In this document: positions 1 to 5,679 of the stretch, piece by piece
Position numbering within the stretch: the first letter of the stretch is position 1
Layout: each line of letters starts with the position of its first letter
Origin: Competibacteraceae bacterium UBA3908
GTDB lineage: Bacteria; Pseudomonadota; Gammaproteobacteria; Competibacterales; Competibacteraceae
DNA length: 6,488 bases
NCBI GenBank assembly: GCA_002391525.1
Contig: DGFE01000072.1
Span: 1 to 6,488, forward strand
Reading direction: 5' to 3'
Position numbers and translations under genes: made by a program
The notes under the pieces: generated by a model
What the model saw: only the letters and a program-made list of their open reading frames with translations
What the model was told of the DNA's origin: nothing
The model's database searches: none

Positions 1-1007
1 AACGGCAATCGTTCGCCGGTCAGGGGATGGGTGACGGTCAATCCGGTGGGCATTCCCTTTTTTTCCTGGGTTGCCAATTCGGCCTCGGTGACGCCGCCGT
101 GCCGGCATTCGTCGATGAAGGCGGCCAGTTCGGGATTGTCCTTCGCGGCGCGCAGCGCCAGCGGATGCTCGGCGGCCACGGCGACGTAGGTTGCGCCCAG
201 CAGGGTGTCGGCGCGGGTGGTGAACACCCAGAGAATGCCGGCGTCATCGACGCCCTCACCCCCAACCCCTCTCCCGGCGGGCGAGGGGGGCAATTGGTAG
301 GGAAACCCGATCCGCACGCCATGGCTTTTGCCGATCCAGTTCTTCTGCATCAGCTTGACCTGTTCCGGCCAGCCCGGCAGTTGATCCAATTCCGCCAGCA
401 GTTCCTCGGCGTATTTCGTGATCGCCAGGTAATACATGGGAATTTCGCGCTTTTCCACCACCGCGCCGGTGCGCCAGCCGCGTCCGTCGATCACCTGTTC
501 GTTGGCGAGCACGGTCTGATCCACCGGGTCCCAGTTCACCACGCCAGTCTTGAGATAAACGATGCCCTTCTCCAACATCCGCAGGAACAGCCATTGATTC
601 CAGCGGTAATATTCGGGCTGACAGGTCGCCAGTTCGCGGTCCCAGTCCAGAGCGAAGCCAAGGGACCGGAGTTGTTTCTTCATGTAAGCGATGTTATCCC
701 AGGTCCATTGCGCCGGCGCGACGCCGCCCGCCATCGCGGCATTCTCGGCGGGCAGCCCGAAGGCATCCCAGCCCATCGGTTGCAACACATTCTTGCCCAA
801 CATCCGCTGGTAGCGGGCGATCACGTCGCCGATGGTGTAGTTGCGCACGTGACCCATGTGCAGCCGCCCACTGGGATAGGGAAACATCGACAGGCAGTAG
901 TACTTCTCGCGGCCCGGCTCCTCGCGCACGACGAAGGCCCGTTGCTCGTCCCAATGGCGTTGCGCTTCCGCTTCAATGACTTGTGGATTGTAAAACTCGG
1001 CGATCAC
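1..1007 (-). CDS. leuS: Leucyl-tRNA synthetase, N-terminal part (runs off left edge)
   Basis: LeuS charges tRNA-Leu with leucine in the cytoplasm. The 335 visible residues match the N-terminal half of bacterial LeuS: the ATP-binding HIGH-type signature (PYPSGRLHMGH, HMGH at residues 50-53), then NYTIGDV, the GWDAFGLPAE block, WNWDP-like and NEQVIDG segments, and entry into the CP1 editing domain with the threonine-rich TTRADT motif at about 263-268. The KMSKS loop and C-terminus lie outside the window. The start is GTG at 1007, giving MIAEFYNPQVIEAEAQRHWD, which lines up with E. coli LeuS within one residue at HMGH; AGGGA lies about 7 bases upstream. The reading frame is intact. Oddly, residues 240-252 (PPSPAGRGVGGEG) are encoded by a palindromic intergenic-type repeat just before TTRADT, making this region about 15 residues longer than the E. 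coli enzyme as I recall it. Transcribed divergently from purM. Confidence 0.97.
   Translation of the reverse strand, partial: MIAEFYNPQVIEAEAQRHWDEQRAFVVREEPGREKYYCLSMFPYPSGRLHMGHVRNYTIGDVIARYQRMLGKNVLQPMGWDAFGLPAENAAMAGGVAPAQWTWDNIAYMKKQLRSLGFALDWDRELATCQPEYYRWNQWLFLRMLEKGIVYLKTGVVNWDPVDQTVLANEQVIDGRGWRTGAVVEKREIPMYYLAITKYAEELLAELDQLPGWPEQVKLMQKNWIGKSHGVRIGFPYQLPPSPAGRGVGGEGVDDAGILWVFTTRADTLLGATYVAVAAEHPLALRAAKDNPELAAFIDECRHGGVTEAELATQEKKGMPTGLTVTHPLTGERLP
253..290. repeat. Palindromic C/G-rich repeat inside leuS
   Basis: The plus strand reads CCCTCACCCCCAACCCC followed by TCTCCC, a GGC loop and a matching G-rich arm. The core at 266-275 and 279-288 forms a 10-bp stem with one mismatch. Runs of this form (CCCTCACCCCAACCCCTCTCCC plus the reverse arm) are familiar as short dispersed palindromic elements, usually intergenic, in many proteobacterial genomes. 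Here the element sits inside leuS and is read in frame without a stop. Its identity as a dispersed repeat is recalled knowledge, since only one copy is in this window. Confidence 0.7.
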
Positions 1008-1100
1008 GGTGATTCCCTGGCTTCAAAACGAAGTGCGGTAAGATAACACAACTTTAAATTCCGCTGGCGCGAACCCAATCGCAAACGAGGCAACCCATCC
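1008..1100. promoter_or_regulatory. Divergent leuS/purM promoter region
   Basis: This 93-bp gap lies between the start codons of two divergent genes, so it should hold both promoters. An AT-rich patch at about 1041-1063 (TAAGATAACACAACTTTAAA) stands out from the GC-rich surroundings and offers candidate -10 elements on both strands, for example TAAGAT or TTTAAA on plus and TTATCT or AATTTA on minus. None has a convincing -35 at ideal spacing. No T-box or other leader structure is evident. A GAGG at 1087-1090, 10 bases before the purM GTG, is a possible ribosome site. Confidence 0.4.
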
Positions 1101-2156
1101 GTGAACGAGCAAGATCCGCAACGCCCCTCCCTCAGCTACCGCGACGCCGGGGTGGACATCGACGCCGGCAACCGGCTGGTGGACCGCATCAAGCCGCACG
1201 CCCGGCGCACCTTGCGGCCCGGCGTGCTGGGCGGTCTGGGTGGCTTTGGCGCGCTGTTTGAACTGCCGCTGGACCGTTACCGCCAGCCGGTTCTGGTTTC
1301 CGGGACCGACGGCGTGGGCACCAAGCTCAAGCTGGCGCTGGCGTTGAACCGGCACGACACCATCGGCATCGACCTGGTGGCGATGTGCGTCAACGACGTG
1401 CTGGTGGTCGGCGCCGAACCGCTGTTTTTCCTGGATTATTACGCCACCGGCAGGCTGGATGTGGAAGTGGCGGCGGACGTGATCAGAGGTATCGCCGACG
1501 GCTGCGAACAGGCCGGCGCGGCGCTGGTGGGCGGAGAAACCGCCGAAATGCCGGGGATGTACCACGATGGCGATTACGATCTGGCCGGTTTCTGCGTCGG
1601 CGTGGTCGAGAAGGATCGAATCATCGACGGGTCGCGGGTCGCGCCCGGCGATGCGTTACTCGGACTGGCCTCTTCCGGGCCGCATTCGAACGGCTATTCG
1701 CTGATCCGCAAAATCCTGGCGGTCGGCGGCGCGAAGCTGGATGAGCCGTTCGCGGATGGCCGCACTCTCGGCGAGGCGCTGTTGGCGCCGACCCGCATCT
1801 ACGTCAAGCCGATCCTCAAGCTGCTGGAACGGATCGAAGTCCACGCCATCGCCCACATCACCGGCGGCGGCCTGACCGAAAACCTGCCGCGCGTGCTGCC
1901 GGTGAACGTCAAGGCGGTCATCGACGCCGACAGTTGGCGACGACCGGCCATTTTCCAATGGTTGCAACAGCAGGGCGGCGTGGCCGAAGCGGAAATGTGG
2001 CGCACCTTCAATTGCGGGGCCGGGCTGGTGGTCTGTGTCGCCACGGAAGTTGCCGACACGGCGCTGGTCCTGTTGCGGGACGCCGGTGAAACCGTCTGGC
2101 GGCTGGGCCACATCGCCGCCGGTCAGGGTGAACCGTTCGTGGAGTTCCAGCCGTGA
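1101..2156 (+). CDS. purM: Phosphoribosylformylglycinamidine cyclo-ligase (AIR synthetase)
   Basis: PurM is the cytoplasmic enzyme that closes the imidazole ring in de novo purine synthesis, converting FGAM and ATP to AIR. The 351-residue product (E. coli about 345) matches along its whole length: LSYRDAGVDIDAGN near the N-terminus, GGLGGFGALF, the nucleotide-binding SGTDGVGTKLKLA (about 68-80), DLVAMCVNDVLVVGAEP, GGETAEMPGMY (144-154), SSGPHSNGYSLIRKIL in the second half, then HITGGGLTENLPRVLP and FNCGAGLVV. This is the AIRS N-terminal domain followed by AIRS_C. The start is GTG at 1101; the next residues NEQDPQRPSLSYRDAG fit the family's N-terminus. The stop overlaps the purN start, so the two are probably co-transcribed and translationally coupled. 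Nothing in the protein looks damaged. Confidence 0.98.
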   Translation: MNEQDPQRPSLSYRDAGVDIDAGNRLVDRIKPHARRTLRPGVLGGLGGFGALFELPLDRYRQPVLVSGTDGVGTKLKLALALNRHDTIGIDLVAMCVNDVLVVGAEPLFFLDYYATGRLDVEVAADVIRGIADGCEQAGAALVGGETAEMPGMYHDGDYDLAGFCVGVVEKDRIIDGSRVAPGDALLGLASSGPHSNGYSLIRKILAVGGAKLDEPFADGRTLGEALLAPTRIYVKPILKLLERIEVHAIAHITGGGLTENLPRVLPVNVKAVIDADSWRRPAIFQWLQQQGGVAEAEMWRTFNCGAGLVVCVATEVADTALVLLRDAGETVWRLGHIAAGQGEPFVEFQP

Positions 2157-2818
2157 GCCCGATTCGGAAGATCCGGCTGGTGGTGCTGATCTCCGGACGC
2201 GGCAGCAACCTGCAGGCGATTCTCGATCAGGCGGCGAGCGGGGAGCTGCCCGCCGACGTGGTCGCCGTCATCAGCAACCGGCCCGGCGTCCACGGTCTGG
2301 AACGGGCGCGGCGAGCCGGCGTTCCGGCGCTGGAACTGGATCATAAAAACTTCGCCGACCGGTCCAGCTTTGAATCCGCCCTGATCGAATTGATCGACCG
2401 CTACCAGCCGGACCTGGTGATCCTGGCGGGATTCATGCGGGTGTTGACCGCCGGTTTCACCGACCATTACCGGGGGCGGATCTTCAACATCCACCCCTCG
2501 CTGCTGCCCAAATTCCGGGGACTGCACACCCACGAGCGGGTGCTCGCCGCCGGCGAAACCGAGCATGGCGCCAGCATCCACTTCGTCACCGCTGAACTGG
2601 ACGGTGGTCCGGTCATCGTGCAGGCGCGGGTGCCGATCTTGCCGGGCGATGATCCCGACACGCTGGCGGCGCGGGTGCTGGAACAGGAACATCGCCTGTA
2701 TCCACAGGCGATCCGTTGGTTCGCGGCAGGGCGGCTGCGGTTGGACGGGGAACGGGTGTGGTTCGATGGCCAACCGCTGGAAATGCCACTGCGGCTGGAG
2801 GAGGTTGATCGTCAGTAG
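2153..2818 (+). CDS. purN: Phosphoribosylglycinamide formyltransferase 1 (GAR transformylase)
   Basis: PurN transfers a formyl group from 10-formyl-THF to GAR, the third step of purine synthesis. The 221-residue product (E. coli 212) carries the phosphate-binding loop ISGRGSNLQAI (13-23), NRPGVHGLERA, the GFMRVLT segment and the folate/catalytic region RIFNIHPSLLPKFRGLHTHE. The catalytic triad is present: N112, H114 and D150, matching E. coli N106, H108 and D144 with a constant offset of six. The start is GTG at 2153, inside the purM stop in a GTGA overlap, the classic arrangement for coupled translation. The C-terminal tail is a few residues longer than in E. coli. The gene runs into the convergent Uma2 gene, with stop codons interleaved at 2812-2818 and no terminator between them. 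Confidence 0.98.
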   Translation: MSPIRKIRLVVLISGRGSNLQAILDQAASGELPADVVAVISNRPGVHGLERARRAGVPALELDHKNFADRSSFESALIELIDRYQPDLVILAGFMRVLTAGFTDHYRGRIFNIHPSLLPKFRGLHTHERVLAAGETEHGASIHFVTAELDGGPVIVQARVPILPGDDPDTLAARVLEQEHRLYPQAIRWFAAGRLRLDGERVWFDGQPLEMPLRLEEVDRQ

Positions 2819-3423
2819 ATGAACAGCTCGTCCAGGCGAATTTCCACCCGCGGCAGCAGCACTGGCGCCAACACGCCCTCGCGCGCATGCAGCCGGGTCT
2901 GGTAATCCCCATATTCCGGTTGCGGGATGCGATACACCTCGATGCAGCGCTGCGGCACGATCACCAGCCAGACTTCGGGGATGGCATGGCGGGCGTACAA
3001 CGGCAACTTGATCTCCCGGTCGTACTGCACAGTGCTGTCGGACACTTCGACCAGCAGCAGCACGTCCTCGGCGTGCGGATGCTCCTCGAAATAGGAGCGT
3101 ACCCGCAACAGGGTCAGGTCGGGCTGTGGTTCGGTGTGACCTCCGAGCACGATGGGGTTCTGTATCCGAACCAGCGCGGAATCTTCGAGCGCCCTGCCGA
3201 ACTGACGATTCAAAATATCCACGATGCTCGCGTGAAAAGTGCCAATCGGCGCCATCTCGAACAACTCTCCCTCGATCAATTCCAATCGCGATTCCGGGTC
3301 GAAAAATCCGGTTTCCCCCATGCGCTGAAACTCGCTCACGCTCCAGCGATGCCGAGTTGGGATCGTGGGTTGAACAGCGAGGGCGGGAGTGGCGCTCGGC
3401 TCCAGCAACGCGGATGTGGACAT
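2812..3423 (-). CDS. Uma2 family (DUF820) putative endonuclease
   Basis: This 203-residue protein belongs to the Uma2/DUF820 family, which has a PD-(D/E)XK nuclease-like fold and mostly unknown biological function; the nuclease role is inferred from the fold. Visible hallmarks are WSVSEFQRM (27-35), RLELIEGELFEM (46-57), the acidic motif QPDLTLLR (D102), LLLVEVSDSTVQYDREIKLPLYA with E126, D129 and K139, and IPEVWLVI. These are the expected active-site positions, so the protein looks intact. The ATG at 3423 has an excellent ribosome site, AAGGAGG, five bases upstream; longer in-frame extensions upstream run into dcd and are unlikely. It lies 25 bp after dcd and may be read through from it. Its 3' end overlaps purN tail to tail by 7 bp. 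Family members are often multi-copy and horizontally mobile, so it may be an insertion at the end of the dcd block. Confidence 0.9.
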   Translation of the reverse strand: MSTSALLEPSATPALAVQPTIPTRHRWSVSEFQRMGETGFFDPESRLELIEGELFEMAPIGTFHASIVDILNRQFGRALEDSALVRIQNPIVLGGHTEPQPDLTLLRVRSYFEEHPHAEDVLLLVEVSDSTVQYDREIKLPLYARHAIPEVWLVIVPQRCIEVYRIPQPEYGDYQTRLHAREGVLAPVLLPRVEIRLDELFIY

Positions 3424-3435
3424 GCTTTCCTCCTT
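3424..3435 (-). promoter_or_regulatory. Strong Shine-Dalgarno of the Uma2 gene
   Basis: On the minus strand AAGGAGG (3435-3429) is followed by a five-base spacer and ATG. This is the closest match to the anti-SD consensus in the window and fixes the start at 3423 rather than at an upstream codon. It falls in the 25-bp gap after the dcd stop. Confidence 0.85.
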
Positions 3436-3448
3436 CGACCAGACGAAT

Positions 3449-4051
3449 TCAATGCCCTTTATCGAGCGGCTCGTCGTCGCCGATCCGGCTCGGCGTCGGG
3501 CCGCTCTGCCGCTTGTACTTGGCGTCCTGGCGTTTGTAATAGGGCCGGATGGCCGGATGGGTGAGCGTCTCGAAGCTGATGGCGCAAATCGCCATGCCGG
3601 GCCGCAGGGCCAGTGGCAGTTTGCCGCTGTTGAAGCATTCCAGCACGATGGCGCCGCTCCAGCCGGGATCGATCCGGTGCGCGGTGACATGCACCATCAG
3701 CCCCAGCCGGGCCAGGCTGGAACGGCCATCCAGCCAGCCGACCAGATCATCGGGCACGGTGATCGTCTCGGCGGTGGCCGCCAGCGCCAGCTCGCCGGGA
3801 TGGAGGAAAAACGCATCCTCCGCGGGGATCCGGATCTCCTTGCTCATGATGCGGTTGATCGCGTGATCCACCTCCTCGCGTGGGCCGCTGAGATCGATGT
3901 GGGACGCGGCGTGGTCGTTGAACACCCGGAAGCGGCTGCCCAGATGCAGGTCCACGCTGACCCCGCTGATCCGGCTGGCCGCCGGACGGGGTTCGATCCG
4001 GATTTTGCCTTCATCCAGACAGCGTTCGATATCGCGATCACTCAGACGCAC
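3449..4051 (-). CDS. dcd: dCTP deaminase
   Basis: Dcd deaminates dCTP to dUTP, the main source of dUMP for thymidylate in gammaproteobacteria; it acts as a cytoplasmic homotrimer. The 200-residue product aligns with E. coli Dcd (193) from the first residue: MRLSDRDIERCLDEG, VSVDLHLGSRFRVF, HIDLSGPREEV, FFLHPGELALA, then the signature LVGWLDGRSSLARLGLMVHV and TAHRIDPGWSGAIVLECFNSG. The catalytic E138 and the conserved S111 and R115 are at the same numbers as in E. coli. It is the deaminase rather than a dUTPase because the whole E. coli Dcd pattern is kept. The start is GTG at 4051 with a purine-rich GAGGGGGAG upstream. A tail of about seven extra residues (GDDEPLDKGH end) is unremarkable. A hairpin with terminator features lies just upstream, so its promoter is not obvious. 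Confidence 0.98.
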   Translation of the reverse strand: MRLSDRDIERCLDEGKIRIEPRPAASRISGVSVDLHLGSRFRVFNDHAASHIDLSGPREEVDHAINRIMSKEIRIPAEDAFFLHPGELALAATAETITVPDDLVGWLDGRSSLARLGLMVHVTAHRIDPGWSGAIVLECFNSGKLPLALRPGMAICAISFETLTHPAIRPYYKRQDAKYKRQSGPTPSRIGDDEPLDKGH

Positions 4052-4070
4052 GGTTTCGCTCTCCCCCTCG

Positions 4071-4097
4071 AAACGGAAAGCGCGGCCTTGGCCGCGC
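4071..4097 (-). terminator. Candidate intrinsic terminator between the small secreted-protein gene and dcd
   Basis: Reading the minus strand from 4097, a perfect GCGCGGC stem with a CAAG loop pairs with GCCGCGC, followed by TTTCCGTTT. It begins about 12 bases after the small gene's stop codon. The very GC-rich stem and T-enriched tail look like a factor-independent terminator, though the T-run is interrupted by CCG. It lies only 20 bases before the dcd start codon, so an alternative is a leader hairpin acting on dcd. Confidence 0.6.
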
Positions 4098-4108
4098 CCC
4101 GCGGATCG

Positions 4109-4348
4109 TCAGCGTACTCTGACCCTGACCTTGCGGCAACTGCGGTATTTAACGCCGTGGCGCCAATAGGTGTCGCATACGGTCCGATAACGGTAGACAG
4201 GCCTCGTCGTGGTGCACACCCGCTTGACCACATAGCCGTTTCTGATCACCTCGCGACAGCGGGTGACCGCTCCGGCTTCCTGGGCGGGCAGGGCAACGAC
4301 GATGCCGACCAGCGCGGCCAGCAGTCCGGCCTTGACGATTTTTTTCAT
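4109..4348 (-). CDS. Small exported Cys-rich basic protein, unknown function
   Basis: I do not recognise a family. The 79-residue product starts MKKIVKAGLLAALVGIVVAL, a textbook Sec signal peptide (basic start, hydrophobic core), with a likely signal peptidase I site after A27 (AGA before VT). The mature part, about 52 residues, has four cysteines (31, 45, 58, 71) and about 13 Arg and 3 Lys against one Glu and one Asp, so it is strongly basic. It looks internally duplicated: C-x13-C around RNGYVVKRVC and C-x12-C around RHGVKYRSC. Two disulfides in the periplasm or outside the cell would fit. The ATG at 4348 is preferred over one at 4366 because AGGGAG lies six bases before it and the signal peptide then begins properly. 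It sits between apbC and dcd, which are often direct neighbours, and is followed by a terminator-like hairpin. Its role is unknown. Confidence 0.75.
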   Translation of the reverse strand: MKKIVKAGLLAALVGIVVALPAQEAGAVTRCREVIRNGYVVKRVCTTTRPVYRYRTVCDTYWRHGVKYRSCRKVRVRVR

Positions 4349-4375
4349 GGATATCTCCCTGGACATGAACGACAG

Positions 4376-4407
4376 ATTACGGAAATCCGGTACGACCGGT
4401 TCGTAAT
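4376..4407. repeat. Imperfect inverted repeat in the leader of the small secreted-protein gene
   Basis: An outer arm ATTACG (4376-4381) matches CGTAAT (4402-4407), and an inner arm CCGGT (4387-4391) matches ACCGG (4395-4399) around an ACG loop, leaving an asymmetric internal bulge. It lies between the apbC stop and the small gene. There is no following T-run on the minus strand, so it is not a clear terminator. It could be an mRNA hairpin at the apbC 3' end or an operator. It abuts a TATCAT (4411-4406, minus) that resembles a -10 element. Confidence 0.5.
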
Positions 4408-4411
4408 GATA
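4406..4411 (-). promoter_or_regulatory. Possible -10 element for the small secreted-protein gene
   Basis: TATCAT on the minus strand differs from TATAAT at one position and is about 58 bases before the ATG at 4348. No good -35 is found at 16-18 bp spacing; a TTGTCA at 4443-4438 is too far (26 bp). The call rests on the -10 match alone. Confidence 0.25.
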
Positions 4412-4423
4412 GTCCAGAAAGCT

Positions 4424-5515
4424 TTACGTATTCTGAATGACAATGCTGGGGAATCTGTGGCTGTAGTCTTTCGCCTGCAGCGACAAGCGGGCGGCGGCGC
4501 GGCGGGCGATCTCGCGGTACAGCCCGGCGATCCGGCTGTCCGGCTCGGCCACTACCGTGGGCTGGCCACTGTCGGTTTCCTCGCGGATGCGAATGTCCAG
4601 CGGCAGCGAACCCAGAAACGGGACGTTGTACTGAGCCGCCATGCGCTGGCCGCCGCCCTGGCCGAAGATAGGCTCCTCGTGGCCGCATTGCGAGCAAATG
4701 TGGATGCTCATGTTCTCGACGACGCCGAGCACCGGCACCTCGACCTTCTCGAACATCCTCAATCCTTTGCGCGCGTCCAGCAGGGCGATGTCCTGTGGGG
4801 TGGTGACGATGATCGCGCCGCTGACCGGCACTTTCTGGGACAAGGTCAGTTGCGTGTCGCCGGTGCCCGGCGGCAGGTCGATCACCAGATAATCCAAATC
4901 CCGCCAACGGGTATCCCGCAACAACTGCTCCAGCGCCTGGGTCACCATCGGCCCGCGCCACACCATCGGCGTTTCCTCCTCGATCAGATAACCGATAGAC
5001 ATGGATTGCACGCCATGGCTGACCACGGGATTCAGCGACTTGCCGTCCGGCGATTCCGGGCGTTCCTTCGCGCCCAGCATCCGCGGCTGGCTGGGGCCGT
5101 AGATGTCGGCGTCCAGCAACCCGACCCGCGCGCCCTCGGCGCTCAGCGCCAGCGCCAGGTTGACCGCCGTGGTGGACTTGCCGACCCCGCCCTTGCCGGA
5201 AGCCACGGCGATGATGTTCTTGACGCCGGGCAATGGCTTCAAGCCTTTTTGCACCTCGTGGGAGACGATCCTGCTCTCCACCCGGACCGCGACCTCGGCG
5301 ACGCCCGGCAGCGCCGTCAACCGCTCGCGCAAGGCGGCGCTCAGCGCATCCCGACAGCCCGCCGCCGGGAATCCCAGTTCCACGTCCAGTTCGACCCGGC
5401 CACCCTCGATTCGGATGTTTCTGACGCACTTGGCGGTCACCAAATCCTGTTCGAGATAAGGGTCCACATAGCCTTTCAGGGCGGTTTCCACAGCGGCGCG
5501 CGATACTGAGGTCAT
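4424..5515 (-). CDS. apbC: Iron-sulfur cluster carrier ATPase, Mrp/ApbC (NBP35 family)
   Basis: ApbC/Mrp is a cytoplasmic P-loop ATPase that binds and hands over Fe-S clusters to apo-proteins. The 363-residue product has an N-terminal MIP18/DUF59 domain (about 1-90) and a MinD/ParA-type ATPase domain. The deviant Walker A SGKGGVGKST is at 106-115, LLDADIYGPSQPRMLG follows (133-148), Walker B is VIDLPPGTGDTQLT (211-224) and TTPQDIALLDARKG is at 238-251. The paired cluster-binding cysteines CSQC are C274 and C277 after VVENMS. The C-terminus YSHRFPSIVIQNT closely matches bacterial Mrp. The start is ATG at 5515, with AGAGGA about 10 bases upstream. It is divergent from metG, a conserved pairing also seen in E. 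coli and Pseudomonas. It is likely the first gene of the minus-strand series followed by the small gene, dcd and the Uma2 gene. Confidence 0.97.
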   Translation of the reverse strand: MTSVSRAAVETALKGYVDPYLEQDLVTAKCVRNIRIEGGRVELDVELGFPAAGCRDALSAALRERLTALPGVAEVAVRVESRIVSHEVQKGLKPLPGVKNIIAVASGKGGVGKSTTAVNLALALSAEGARVGLLDADIYGPSQPRMLGAKERPESPDGKSLNPVVSHGVQSMSIGYLIEEETPMVWRGPMVTQALEQLLRDTRWRDLDYLVIDLPPGTGDTQLTLSQKVPVSGAIIVTTPQDIALLDARKGLRMFEKVEVPVLGVVENMSIHICSQCGHEEPIFGQGGGQRMAAQYNVPFLGSLPLDIRIREETDSGQPTVVAEPDSRIAGLYREIARRAAARLSLQAKDYSHRFPSIVIQNT

Positions 5516-5679
5516 CAGTTGGTTTCCTCTCGGGTTTCAGAAAGTTCAATGGAAATGGGGGCGACCATCGCCCTCCGGCTCCTGACGCGCGGGTTGCGGC
5601 CCCATGGCCGGCGGATGACAGCAACGCCGGAATACTGCTAACGTAGCGGCCTTTCCGACCGACCGCAATTTTTCCTGCC
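5516..5679. promoter_or_regulatory. Divergent apbC/metG intergenic region
   Basis: This 164-bp non-coding gap must carry the promoters for two divergent genes. I see no canonical -35/-10 pair. An extended -10-like TGCTAACGT lies near 5637-5645 on the plus strand, about 35-43 bases before metG, and a short GGCC-CCAT-GGCC inverted repeat sits near 5598-5609. No riboswitch or T-box structure is recognisable. The metG start has no clear Shine-Dalgarno in the 15 bases before it (CAATTTTTCCTGCC). Confidence 0.4.

Noticed and set aside
253..290. Frameshift or pseudogene in leuS caused by the repeat
   Set aside because: Codon-by-codon reading from the GTG at 1007 through the repeat to TTRADT and onward to the window edge keeps one frame with no stop.
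27..1046. A 339-codon open frame on the plus strand
   Set aside because: It is antisense to leuS, whose frame and motifs are unambiguous; the product is composition-driven and unrecognisable.
2812..3690. A longer 292-residue version of the Uma2 protein
   Set aside because: The extra N-terminus is the out-of-frame reading of the dcd 3' end. The strong AAGGAGG site and family length place the start at 3423.
4349..4366. ATG at 4366 as the start of the small exported protein
   Set aside because: It would add MSREIS before the signal peptide and lacks a ribosome site; the ATG at 4348 has AGGGAG six bases upstream.
3389..5509. A 706-codon open frame on the plus strand
   Set aside because: It runs antisense across dcd, the small gene and apbC, all of which have clear family motifs on the minus strand. 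The translation is His/Asp/Gln/Arg-rich, as typical of the reverse complement of GC-rich coding DNA, and shows no domain.
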